A DNA stretch of 31,047 nucleotides from Chara braunii (taxonomy: Eukaryota > Streptophyta > Charophyceae > Charales > Characeae): positions 585,174 to 616,220 of the forward strand of contig BFEA01000385.1 in NCBI GenBank assembly GCA_003427395.1, given 5' to 3'. Both the position numbers and the translations under genes were made by a program. This document shows positions 10,394 to 20,182 of this stretch, piece after piece. Each line of letters opens with the position of its first letter. The first letter of the stretch is position 1. The notes under the pieces are model-generated. The model had not been told where the DNA came from. It saw only the letters and a program-made list of their open reading frames with translations, and ran no database searches.

Positions 10394-10647
10394 AGAGCTC
10401 TCTCTCTCTCTCTCTCTTTTTTCTTTCTTTCTTTCTTCGCCCCCACCTCCCAGCCGTGCCCGTGTTTTCCCATTGGTTTTCTTTTTCCTTTTTGTTTTGC
10501 ACTTCGACTGATTTTTTTTTTCTTTTCTTCTTTTTTTCTTTTTTTCTTTTGTTTCTTTTTTTGTTCTTTCGTACCTGTAGTTCACTGCGGGGACCTCCGT
10601 CCGATGCGGCGCGTTAACAGCCGCGTCGGAGAAAAATAGCTGGGCGA
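10394..10647. other. CT microsatellite and T-rich sequence, no gene
   Basis: (CT)n at about 10398-10418 runs into TTTCTTTC and then many T tracts up to about 10570. Confidence 0.7.
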
Positions 10648-10675
10648 GGTACTGGTGGTTTAAGCCACCAGTACC
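10648..10675. repeat. Dispersed 28-bp palindrome (full copy)
   Basis: GGTACTGGTGGTTTAAGCC and onward to GTACC is self-complementary except at the centre (26 of 28 positions). Half-sites or variants occur at 4655, 8091, 9929, 14831, 16191, 22132, 25588, 25644 and 25846. Confidence 0.85.
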
Positions 10676-10764
10676 CCCGCTGTGTGAAATTCGGGGGGAC
10701 CGGTAGCACAGGCTCAAGCGGGGAAACTGGTAGCATGATGGGGAGAACCAGGGGAGTGGCGAAA

Positions 10765-11340
10765 ATGGAAAACGTGTCGAATTGCCATTGCGATTTATTT
10801 TGTGCGATCTTTTTATTTTTATTTTTTAATTTTCCTGAAAAGATCAGGACCAAATCCGCGGACCCTCCATTTTTTTTATTTTTTTTCTAACTATGTTCTT
10901 CTCTCAGATTCTTTTTGCCTTCCTACCACTACTCCTAAGACTATATAGAGGAAACCCCATCAAGCATAGGGCCTCGCAAACGAGGTAAATCATGTTGGCC
11001 CCTGCCCCAACAGCGGTAGTCAGAGATGGGGTGGGGTCGCAGGTAAATCATGTTGCCCCCTGCCCCAACAGCGGTAGTCAGAGATGGGGTGGGGCCGCCG
11101 GTGGGGGTCCGGCTAAGGCAAAGACCGGGCATTTTGTCAGTAGCTGCGCCTCCCTTTCTCGTCGTCCCCCACCTCTTGATCGTGGAAAATAGCTGAAGTT
11201 GAGGTACATCTCCCGTTGGCCCACACGTGGTAGAGCGGCAAAAATGGAAAATGAGATGAATCGGCATGGCATTTATTTCACGGTCTGGATTTTTTTTATT
11301 TTTTTTTTAAATATTTTTCCTGGCAAGACTACGACCAAGC
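10765..11340. repeat. Diverged pair of dispersed repeats
   Basis: About 10765-10860 and 11245-11340 are related: both run AAAATGGAAAA, GAAT.G.CAT.GC.TTTATTT, a T-rich tract, TTTTCCTG and GACCAA. The sequence between holds a 58-bp tandem duplication. Confidence 0.65.
10983..11098. repeat. 58-bp tandem duplication
   Basis: AGGTAAATCATGTTG...CAGAGATGGGGTGGGG starts at 10983 and 11041, nearly identical. Confidence 0.92.
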
Positions 11341-11402
11341 TCGGTTGGTAAGGCACGCAGGCACGCAAGTGGCATTCAGGAGGTCTTGTGTTGCATACTC
11401 CA
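11335..11402 (+). mobile_element. tRNA-like sequence, possible SINE head
   Basis: AGCTCGGTTGGTAAGGCA resembles a tRNA D-arm/A-box, and GGAGGTCTTGTGTTGCATACTCC resembles a degenerate anticodon-side/T-arm (B-box) region about 50 nt later. No intact cloverleaf could be drawn, so a tRNA-derived retroposon remnant is more likely than a tRNA gene. Confidence 0.35.
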
Positions 11403-11887
11403 ATGAGTATGGGCAGAACCAAGAATCAACCAATGTAGGATGAGTATATATGCAACGGAAGTCTGATAAATGGACTGACTCACATAGACTGACTCACATA
11501 GCATCACTCCACACACATTCAATCGTGAGATGGTGGGGTCTGAGCCATACATAGAAGATGCTCAGCCCCGTACACACATACACAGATGAATGGGGAAGGA
11601 GAGACGAAGAGGTGGGGGGAGGTAGACAGCACCGAAAGTCACCGAGGTAGAATCTGATAGGTCACCGATATGGTAGTCCAAAATGTCGTCCAACAAGATC
11701 AAAATGTCGAGGACCATAGGTCACCAATGTCGGGGATACAGAGTCCAAATGTAACTGGTGTCTGAACTGTGATGTCGCCAAGTATCAACCCCAACGATCT
11801 CCAAGTCTCCAATCTGGTAAGTACCACAGTCTCATATCACCGAAGTCCAACTCTGATCTCTGTCAAACTAGCATAAGTCTCTAGTCT
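11403..11887. other. No gene recognised
   Basis: Contains a 15-bp duplication (GACTGACTCACATA at about 11473 and 11488) and degenerate TCACCGA.GT strings through 11630-11840. Confidence 0.5.
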
Positions 11888-11978
11888 GAAGAAGAAGAAG
11901 AAGAAGAAGAAGAAGAAGATGAATAAGGAGAAGAAGAAGAAGAAGGAGGAGGAGGAGGAGGAGGAGAGAGGGAGAGAG
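11888..11978. repeat. (GAA)n/(GGA)n microsatellite
   Basis: Purine-only GAA units grade into GGA and GA units. Confidence 0.95.
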
Positions 11979-11999
11979 AGCTGACGAGGGAGGGAGGAG

Positions 12000-12393
12000 A
12001 GGTCCTCCGGCTCCCAGGTACCTCAGGCGGCAATGGCCGCCGTGCTGGCTCAGTCGCCCTGCTGCTGCTCCGCTTGCTGCTGCGCTAATGCTGCGCTGCC
12101 GCTGCTGCTCCTTGCTCGCTCCTGCGCTAAACTTAGCGCATCAAAACAGCGCTCTGGCGCTGACCATACCGTACCGGTATAGTGCCGGTAGGTCGATACC
12201 TCCCAAGTGAGGCTGTACCGGTATTTTATACCGGTGGGGCAGAGGCCGGCCTCAATGCTGCGAGGCCAGGCCATGCCCTGAACCGTCCAGATGGACAGTT
12301 CAGCCCCAACCGGCGGGCGGCAGCCTCAAGAGCGCCGCCAGGCCCAAAAGATAATGCCGTTTGGGCCTGCCCGTTGGGTACTGGTCCAAGATC
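12000..12393. other. GC-rich sequence with GCTGCT runs and ACCGGT palindromes, no gene
   Basis: GCTGCTGCT-rich at 12057-12120. ACCGGTAT-TTT-ATACCGGT forms an 8-bp perfect hairpin at 12217-12235. Open frames on both strands overlap and match nothing. Confidence 0.5.
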
Positions 12394-12479
12394 AGGCCCT
12401 GAGGGCCTGTAATATCCCAAGGTCGGGCCTTTAGGCCCTGATGTGTCCCTCCGGCCCTAAGTCGGGTCCGGTAGGACCC
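12394..12479. repeat. Cluster of three short GC hairpins
   Basis: AGGCCC-TGA-GGGCCT (12394-12408), GGGCCT-TT-AGGCCC (12425-12438) and GGGTCC-GGTA-GGACCC (12464-12479) are successive 6-bp perfect stems. Confidence 0.8.
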
Positions 12480-12704
12480 GTGTGCGTCGAAGATGTAACA
12501 TCTTGGGTTCAATCCCCATTGGCCTCATGTACGTTCTTGGGCAAGCCTGGTGCCTGCCATCTAGAGATAGGCCTTTGGTTCCCCCCGTGTGGCAATGAGC
12601 AGAGACTGCTGATGTTCATAGGGGGAGGGGATCGGAGGGGAGGCACCTCCCGGTCAAAACGACGTCTTCCCCCTCCACAACCTCCTAAATGTCAGCAAAC
12701 TTAC

Positions 12705-12967
12705 CTTGCATGGGTTAGCCTCTTCCAGTTACTCTCCTTCTGCTTCCTCTGTGTTGGCGTCCGATGCTGACCGACCAAATCCTGATCCTCTCCTCCTCCT
12801 GATCCCACATCCTCACCCTCGCCCTTCGTCCTTCTCCTGCTACTCCAACCCCTCAAGATTTCAATGACGTCCTGCTCCTGCCGGCCTGACCAGGCACTTG
12901 ACCTCCACTCGTGTTCCGTCTCTTCCTGCCTCTCTGAATACACGGCATTATCCCCACCTACTCCTTC
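12705..12967 (-). CDS. Possible exon of an unrecognised gene (hypothetical)
   Basis: On the minus strand a 263-nt open segment encodes a hydrophilic stretch containing QEQDVIEILRGWSSRRRTKG and NWKRLTHA. It ends at a consensus donor AG|GTAAGT (12705/12704) and is preceded by CAATCAG. The composition is protein-like and not simple repeat, but no family is recognised and no partner exon was found. It could be a gene or transposon fragment, or chance. Confidence 0.2.
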
Positions 12968-12979
12968 CTGATTGCGGCC

Positions 12980-14840
12980 GTGCACAAGTCCGTGCACAAG
13001 TCCTGTCCCAGTTGTGAGATAGCACCCCCACAAAAAAATCGGGGTTGCAGCCCTAAACAGATGGATGGATGCAGGGAGGAAAGGAGGGAGAGGTGTGGGG
13101 AGGGGGGAGAACACACACTGCCCTGATGTGCAAAAGACAACTCAAAGCAGCTATGGCTACTCCTGCTCAGGCCACCATGCCTGATTCTGCCTTGAAGCTT
13201 CTTGATGTCGCTCTACCCCACGGGAAATGGACAACGGCCATTTCACGTCCTACGTCGGTTATAGGTCAACGGGTCACACTAAGGTTTGTTAGCCACTGAG
13301 AAGCCTTGCCACAACGAAGTTACTACTCCAAGACACCACACTAATTCTCATGGACTGGCATAGCTCCCATAATAAAGATCACGAAAAATATGAAGATAAA
13401 TCACAATAAAGAATGGAGTGAAACTTTCACACCCTTGGTGATTACTCGAGTCCTCTCTGAACCATACGAGATAGTCACCTGTCATACAGCTCTCCAACTC
13501 AACTTATGATTAAGATAGATAGATAGTTCTGGATATAGGCCTCTTTTTCTCCATTTACAAATGGCCCAGTCAGGCTCGTATCCGATCTTGGATTCATCTA
13601 GACAGTCAGTGGAGAGTGATGTTGTGGGCTTTCACATTTTCCTTGACTGAGATACGAACACGGTCCGGTCCGACCAATCGAGTATTAGATTGGAATCTAG
13701 ATCGTGTTGACTGTTCGAGACCTCACTGAGTGTTGGAACAGAACGGTTTTAGGCTGATCCCCGTAAGGGTCCGCACAGGATAATTCCTAGTACGGGATCT
13801 CTGAACCTTGGGCAGTAATACCTTTTGATTATGGCATGGTACTGTCAGTTTTAAATGTAGGTGTACTTTGACATATTGGCTATTTCGTCTTTAGGTGTCT
13901 GTGGTAATATAACAGCAGGTTGGTCTCGTAATTCCAAATATGCTTTTCTCTTGTAATTTCACGGAAATCGTCATAGCACAAGAACAGATATGGTTTGGTA
14001 TTCCCCTTTTTCCTTCATTGATTCTGTTTTTTATTTCGTGTTTACCGGTTCACTCCTCCTGGAGAGATAGCGGCCGGCTTGCCCTTTGAGCGGTGACTTC
14101 CGGGCCGCGTGGCCTCCAAGCAACTGGTACCTTCTCCCTTTCAGAGGGAAACATCAATGCAGACTCTGATATTGCCCGTACAGGCCCTAAACTCAGACAA
14201 CTTGGACTGGTACCCGCCTAGACCTAACCTACAATTGCTAGGCCTGTAAAAATGCCAACTTCTGTCTTCTTCTGATCGGCCTCGGGTACCTGGCACATCT
14301 ACCGCTACTTGGTGTGGTACCGGCCTACCAGCTACTTGAGTGTTTTTCCCTGCTCCAAGTGTTGCGGGCCTACTCCCACCACTTGAGTGTTTTCGCCGCT
14401 GCAGTCAGTACCGGCCCTTCGGGCCTCCCGAACAAGCAAGTACCCTTGCGGGTTACAAACGCACTCCAGCCGACAAGCACTCAGACAGGCACGCAGACCA
14501 GCAAGCACGTGAACACACAGACTTAAAAAACTCAGGCACTAGCGGGAAACTCAGCAAGGCATACATTCCACTGGCAAAACTCAGAAATCAGCTGTGTGTC
14601 TCAGTCCGTGTTTGGCAGGTCCTTACACTAGTCATAATCATGTTGGCTGACATCCATGGCTCAATTTTGATGCCTATCAGGGTTGAGACATTCAATCTAC
14701 TCAGGATATTCTCAAGAGGCATGAACTTAAAATACCTGTGACAACAGAAAATCTGAAATAATATCAATAACAATGATCTTGAATTACCTGAGGCCGTTTA
14801 CCTGTGCATATATCTCACGATGGTCACCCTTTTTAAACCA
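12980..14840. other. No gene recognised
   Basis: Lower GC than the block to its left. Small repeats only: CGTGCACAAGTC twice near 12980, ACTTGAGTGTTTT at about 14333 and 14382, several GGTACC sites between 14120 and 14330. No coding family or RNA gene recognised. Confidence 0.5.
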
Positions 14841-15064
14841 CCGCTACCTCTTAAGCCGCATTTTGCCAAGACGGAAAAGAACTGCCAGCCAATCTTTGTA
14901 GAAGCACCAGTGTGACTTTTTAAAAAGTCTTTTTTCCTTTTTTGGCTGGCGCCGCTACCTCTTAAGCCTCATTTTGCCAAGACGGAAAAGAACTGCAAGC
15001 CAATCTTTGTAGAAGCACCAGTGTGACTTTTTTAAAAAGTTTTTTTTCCCTTTTTTGGCTGGCG
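14841..15064. repeat. 111-bp tandem duplication
   Basis: CCGCTACCTCTTAAGCC...TTTTTTGGCTGGCG occurs at 14841 and 14952 with a few changes. Each copy includes the palindrome GACTTTTTAAAAAGT. A half-palindrome TTTTTAAACCACCGCTACC overlaps the first copy's start. Confidence 0.92.
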
Positions 15065-15494
15065 CAGCCAGCCATTTTGGTCCAGTAGCACTGTTCACCG
15101 GAAGAATGCGGTTTATGCTATTCTGGGGTTTTGAGTTTGCCTGTGCAACGTAGTGGTGGTCTGAAGAAACAGAAAAAGGAAAAAGAAGGAAAAAGAAGAG
15201 GAAAGGAAGAAAAAGAGAAAAACAAAAAACGCAGGGAATGTGTCGAGTTCATTTGCAGGCTTGGTGGACAGCTTCAAGTTGGAATCTGGTCTGGACTCCA
15301 ATTGTTTTATTCATGTCCCCGGCTCGGACAGAAGCCAGCCTCAGAGGGCAGAGCCGCAAGAAGAGAAATAGAAAAAGGAAAACGAAAAAAAAAAAAAAAC
15401 GAAGAAAGGAAAAACGTAAACGGAAAGAGAGAGTGAAAACCGAAAACAGAAAAAGAAAGAGTCGGTTCCTGCCTGTTTTACCGGTTACAGGATG
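15065..15494. other. Purine-rich sequence, no gene
   Basis: GAAAAAG-type runs at 15170-15235 and 15355-15465 give Lys/Glu-rich spurious frames. Confidence 0.6.
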
Positions 15495-15636
15495 AGTGAG
15501 GGTCGTTTTTCAAGGTCATCTGAGCTGGAGTCGTGGGGGGACAGCAAGCAAAAGATATAGCGGTGAACGAGGGTTGTTTTTCAAGGTCATCTGAGCTGGA
15601 GTCACGGGGGGACAGCAAGCAAAAGATATAGCAGTG
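15495..15636. repeat. 71-bp tandem duplication
   Basis: CAAGGTCATCTGAGCTGGAG...GGGGGGACAGCAAGCAAAAG repeats with a 71-bp period (15511 and 15582). Confidence 0.92.
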
Positions 15637-16227
15637 AATGAATCTGGATGGGATCTCATCCAGATTTATTTGCGGTGTCCAAGGGAGCACAACCATTGCC
15701 GTGTCATGCCAAGAAAAACGGCAAGGGGACAGGAAACAAAAAAAGGAAAAAGAGAAAGAAAAAGGAGTGAGACCCTATGAATTGCAAGGGAGACCCTCTG
15801 ACAATACGAGGCTATATTCTCTTCCTGCTGTCCACCTCTCTTTCACCACTTCCGTTTTACGTCATTGATATCAAAGCATGAATGGATGAGGACGCACCCA
15901 CTTCATTCCCACTCACCCACTTCATTCCCCATTTTCTTTTCTTTTTCGTCTGTTCTGTCTCTCTGTGTTTTTTTTTTTTCCCCTTTTTCGTTGTGGGGGG
16001 GGGAGGGGAGCTCTTTTCAAGGTGTAGTTATTTCGATTGTTTGCCCCTTCTTGTTGCGCGTTGGAAGTGAGTGAGAGGTGTGGTCTCACTCATCTTTTAG
16101 AGATCTGGTAGCATGCCTAGTGCTGGTTTGACCACGCCGAGTGCTGGTTTGGACGACCCTTGCGGACAGCTTCGGCAAAAGAGCTTTGACGGTACTGGTG
16201 GTTAAAAAAAACTATGCGGCCGGCCCT
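15637..16227. other. No gene recognised; half-palindrome
   Basis: Purine-rich run at 15735-15770, T-rich at 15930-15990, and GGTACTGGTGGTTAAAA at 16191-16207. Confidence 0.55.
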
Positions 16228-16680
16228 ATGGTCACGGGTCCTTTCTGTTCTGGAGAGCATCAGTCCCATTCCTTTTCTACGGACATCATGAGCACTGTAA
16301 CATAACACACAGCCTTGGATGAACAATATTGCTTACTCCTGGATTGAGGAGGACACACCCCATCCCCCGTCTAACAAATCTGAAACCTGGCCCTATGGTT
16401 ACTAGTACTATTCTGGGGAGCAACAGTCCAGCTCCCTTTCCACTGACACGTCATTAGCATTGTAACATAACACATGTCGCGAATAGCAATAATATTCAAA
16501 TGGTAAACGAGATGAGTCATACCGCCATATCGATAGACCAAATGAATATCGACAAAACTCGAAGCCACACGACAGTAGTCTAATTCCTACTTTGAGTCAT
16601 AACACATGTCGCGAACAGCAATAATATTCAAATCGTAAACGAGATGACTCGTACCGCCATATCGAAAGACCAAACGGAAA
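16228..16680. repeat. Diverged and close direct repeats
   Basis: A block starting GGCCCTATGGT and ending TGTAACATAACACA is present near 16232 and 16388 (diverged). The segment CACATGTCGCGAA.AGCAAT onward to CCGCCATATCGA.AGACCAA repeats at 16471 and 16603 (132-bp period). Confidence 0.8.
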
Positions 16681-17260
16681 ACGCCTTGGGTCGACAACAG
16701 CATAATGGCCATGTCTGTTCTAGCTATCCTTTTTGTGTCGCTTCTCTCGTGTCCTTTTGCTTTGAGTTGTGCGTGCAAACCCTTGCACCTCATGGGGCTG
16801 TTATTAGTGACTGCTACCTTGCCATCCAGAAGCGGTTCCTTCGTTAAAGCCTCCTCGAGGAATTGGTTAGCGGTTTTCTTAACCAGTCTCTGCACGTTTT
16901 TCCGTCGAGCAGCTGTTCTTGACCTCTGTGTTTGATTTGCCATGGGTCCTCCGCTTTCATCTTGTTGAGGGTCCTCGTGTGTGTCCTTGTCCAAATGATC
17001 CATGGAGTGGCTTTGTGGATGAGATTAAAACACAGAGTTTGGCAAGTGTTGGAAAATTAGTGGGCATAGGTGAGGCTAGGAGAGATTCCCAGAGTCCTCT
17101 TGCTCCGTCCCACGTCGGAGCAACCTCGATGCATTATTGGAGGAGGCAGTGGAAAATAGTTTCCGGTCCCCGTTTCTGTTGCATATTTTGCAGTTATCTG
17201 AGCTGTTGGGCTCCAAGTTTTTTATCTATATATATCTATATCTATATTTATGTATATATA
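16681..17260. other. Unrecognised open segment, no supported gene
   Basis: A 138-codon minus-strand frame (16587-17003) is not simple repeat and includes KKTANQFLEEALTKEP. It runs into the 132-bp repeat at its 3' end, has no known motif, and lacks clear splice or promoter signals. A TA-rich tract follows at 17222-17262. Confidence 0.3.
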
Positions 17261-17276
17261 TTGTGACGATAGCCTC

Positions 17277-17313
17277 CTGATGAGTCGGTGAAACTCCGAC
17301 GAAACAGTTTGTC
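17277..17313 (+). ncRNA. Hammerhead-like ribozyme core, incomplete
   Basis: CTGATGA (17277-17283), a perfect 5-bp stem II GTCGG/CCGAC with loop TGAAACT (17284-17300) and GAAA (17301-17304) are followed by a possible 3-bp stem III (ACA-GTT-TGT) and C at 17313. TGTGAC (17262-17267) and GTCACA (17311-17316) form a 6-bp helix enclosing the core. No proper stem I hairpin is visible: only G-CCT-C separates the helix from CTGATGA. I read it as a degenerate relative of the minus-strand motif at 21043-21101; both share CCTCCTGATGAGTC and GACGAAACAGT. Confidence 0.5.
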
Positions 17314-18323
17314 ACAGCCCCTCGTTTGTTGTCCTCTTCTCCCTCTCTGCCTACGNNNNNNNNNNNNNNNNNNNNNNNNNNNNNNNNNNNNNNNNNNNNN
17401 NNNNNNNNNNNNNNNNNNNNNNNNNNNNNNNNNNNNNNNNNNNNNNNNNNNNNNNNNNNNNNNNNNNNNNNNNNNNNNNNNNNNNNNNNNNNNNNNNNNN
17501 NNNNNNNNNNNNNNNNNNNNNNNNNNNNNNNNNNNNNNNNNNNNNNNNNNNNNNNNNNNNNNNNNNNNNNNNNNNNNNNNNNNNNNNNNNNNNNNNNNNN
17601 NNNNNNNNNNNNNNNNNNNNNNNNNNNNNNNNNNNNNNNNNNNNNNNNNNNNNNNNNNNNNNNNNNNNNNNNNNNNNNNNNNNNNNNNNNNNNNNNNNNN
17701 NNNNNNNNNNNNNNNNNNNNNNNNNNNNNNNNNNNNNNNNNNNNNNNNNNNNNNNNNNNNNNNNNNNNNNNNNNNNNNNNNNNNNNNNNNNNNNNNNNNN
17801 NNNNNNNNNNNNNNNNNNNNNNNNNNNNNNNNNNNNNNNNNNNNNNNNNNNNNNNNNNNNNNNNNNNNNNNNNNNNNNNNNNNNNNNNNNNNNNNNNNNN
17901 NNNNNNNNNNNNNNNNNNNNNNNNNNNNNNNNNNNNNNNNNNNNNNNNNNNNNNNNNNNNNNNNNNNNNNNNNNNNNNNNNNNNNNNNNNNNNNNNNNNN
18001 NNNNNNNNNNNNNNNNNNNNNNNNNNNNNNNNNNNNNNNNNNNNNNNNNNNNNNNNNNNNNNNNNNNNNNNNNNNNNNNNNNNNNNNNNNNNNNNNNNNN
18101 NNNNNNNNNNNNNNNNNNNNNNNNNNNNNNNNNNNNNNNNNNNNNNNNNNNNNNNNNNNNNNNNNNNNNNNNNNNNNNNNNNNNNNNNNNNNNNNNNNNN
18201 NNNNNNNNNNNNNNNNNNNNNNNNNNNNNNNNNNNNNNNNNNNNNNNNNNNNNNNNNNNNNNNNNNNNNNAACAGTTTGTCACAGCCCCTCGTTTGTTGT
18301 CCTCTTCTCTCTCTCTGCCTACG
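17303..18323. repeat. 53-bp direct repeat flanking the gap
   Basis: Both copies start AACAGTTTGTCACAGCCCCT and end TCTCTGCCTACG; 52 of 53 positions are identical. The left copy overlaps the 3' end of the incomplete hammerhead core. TTGTGACGATA also occurs at 17261 and again at 18343 and 18379, so the real unit may be a satellite-like repeat of about 120 bp including the ribozyme core. Confidence 0.85.
17356..18270. other. Assembly gap (915 N)
   Basis: A run of N. The 53 bases on the left (17303-17355) and right (18271-18323) are the same sequence with one difference, so the gap may be an unmerged overlap or a collapsed tandem array. Confidence 0.98.
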
Positions 18324-18329
18324 GTTTAC

Positions 18330-18399
18330 CGGGCAGTTCTGTTTGTGACGATATATATATATATATATGCAGTTCTGTTTGTGACGATATATATATATA
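18330..18399. repeat. Duplicated GCAGTTCTGTTTGTGACGAT plus TA microsatellite
   Basis: Two copies, each followed by a (TA)n run. The same TTGTGACGATA string precedes the hammerhead core at 17261, where a TA-rich tract lies before it. Confidence 0.8.
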
Positions 18400-18636
18400 C
18401 TAAAGAGTGCAGCGGGTCTTGCATGACGCTTCCGTCCGGCCTGGCTGCCGCTCTTGGGGAAAAGCTGTTTCCCTCCTGGGCCTGCCCCGCAGAGCTCTCT
18501 TTTTGTTTTTTTGAGTGCACGTGCTGTTTGCCAGCTGTTTCTGAGTTCAGTTTTTTTTTTTTTTTGGATGCTGTGGCTTTGTTGTCGTTTTCCTTCTTTT
18601 TGTGACCCTTTTTTTTTTTCATGCATGTCATCCTGT
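18400..18636. other. No gene recognised; T tracts
   Basis: T tracts at about 18550-18566 and 18609-18620 in otherwise mixed sequence between the gap-flanking repeat and the foldback cluster. Confidence 0.55.
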
Positions 18637-19240
18637 ATCAGGGCCTGGCTCCGCTACTCACCATATGTACAAAATGAGAACAAATCTTTTTCTGGGACAT
18701 GGGTAGATTCAGGGCCCCGTTCCACTTTCCACATGCACAAAAGACAAAAAATATGGCTGTGCATAGTTCCATGTTCTAGCAGAAGATTCATTCTCGTTTT
18801 GCACATTTGGAGAGTAGTGGAGGCAGGCCCTCCCTCGACTCTCGTCACAAAACACACAAGTAAAAAAACATGGCACTGTGGGCCACTATCCACATGCACA
18901 AAAGACAAAAAATATGGCTGTGTATATTTCCATGTTCCAGCAGAAGATTCATTCCCGTTTTGCACATTTGGAGAGTAGAAGAGCCAGACCCTCACTTGAC
19001 TCGCGGCACAACACACACAGAAGACAAAAAAATATGGCACTATGGGCCTCGCTCGACTACTCTCCAAACGTGCAAAATAAGAATGAATCTTCTGCTGGAA
19101 CATGGAACTATACACCGCCATATTTTTTGTGGAGAATAGTGGAGCGGGACCCTCGAGGTCCGTATCCTTGCCCAGGGACCGCTGTCCCTCTATTTGGCCT
19201 GGCTGGAGAATGAATCTTTCGCTGGACATATTTTTTTCCT
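18637..19240. mobile_element. Cluster of family A foldback elements
   Basis: At least four full or partial copies lie nose to tail in both orientations: about 18637-18690 (inverted part), 18707-18832, 18875-18990, 19012-19150 (inverted), and a fragment near 19190-19235. Marker strings are AGCAGAAGATTCATTC, TTTTGCACATTTGGAGAGTAG and AAAGACAAAAAATATGGC. Similar peptide strings from these copies reflect repeat conservation, not a gene. Confidence 0.8.
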
Positions 19241-20017
19241 ATTTTCTTAGTCTGCCGCCCTCCGCCCCCGGTAGATCCTCCCCGCTCGGCGCTGGCACAA
19301 CTTCACAATCTGGCCGTCCGTGCCTTCTGCTCCCCTCACAGGGTTGCTCACGCCCACGTCCAGGTTGTGCATTCTTTTGGCCGTGTTTTTTTTCCCCTTC
19401 TGTGCTGCAGCTCCGCCGCAGTGTACCCTCCCTGCGTAAAAAGGCCGGCCTTCGTCGGTTCATGTCATCCTTGCCTCTGGCCCACGGCTTTGCCGCGGCC
19501 AGCTGATTTGTTTTTTCTAACGCAACCATGGTTGGCTGGCACTGCCACAGATGCCAGCAGCTGCCACACACTCTTCATGTGGACCTGTCTTATCGACAAA
19601 AGTCTTGGCTATGAGTTGAATTTTCACAATTTGATTCCATATGTTGGTGATGATTGGGGTTAGGTCTTTGTTTGTTAATTATTATCTGGGATTACACCCA
19701 AATTTGACCATCTGCTCAGTGATGGCCAACTCACCCCTATTTCATATGGGCCCCTCCACACAATTCTGCACATAGATCAGAGGAAGCTACCTATGTATGC
19801 TGGTCCCACACATACGTGGTTAGTTAATCAGGGAGGAGCAAGGAGGCTTATGTATCTTGTTCCCAAGTTTTAAGTTTATTCGTTCATGGTGTGATGTGAC
19901 CTGCCAGTCCATCTTTCTCTCTTCGAGAAAGTGTCTTCCTTTTTTTATCTAATCAACGGTGCCGTATTCAATTGAACTGTGCAGCAGTAATAAGTCTTGG
20001 CGACTTTCTTCTTGGTA
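19241..20017. other. No gene recognised
   Basis: GC-rich from 19250 to 19500, then AT-richer. Open frames match no family. Confidence 0.5.
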
Positions 20018-20182
20018 ACCCACCCCCACTTAGCTCTGTTGAATATACCCACCCCCACTTAGCTCTGTCGAATACTGTTGAATGTACCCACCCCCACTTA
20101 GCTCTGTTGAATACTGTTGAATATACCCACCCCCACTTATTTCTGTTGAATATACCCACCCCCACTTAGTCTGTTGAATATG
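20018..20182. repeat. Five-copy 29/39-bp tandem repeat
   Basis: ACCCACCCCCACTTA starts at 20018, 20047, 20086, 20125 and 20154 (steps 29, 39, 39, 29). The longer units carry an extra TACTGTTGAA, a duplication of the adjacent sequence. Confidence 0.93.

Noticed and set aside
12490-12520. GGTTCAATCCCC, B-box-like, considered as a tRNA gene end
   Set aside because: No acceptor stem or A-box could be found at the right distance.
17226-18626. Long frames across the N gap
   Set aside because: Most of their length is N; the remainder is microsatellite and repeat.
18454-19229. Recurring peptide strings such as HIWRVVE and SSRRFI in several frames around 18.4-19.2 kb and elsewhere
   Set aside because: They come from repeated family A foldback DNA read in different frames, not from a protein family.
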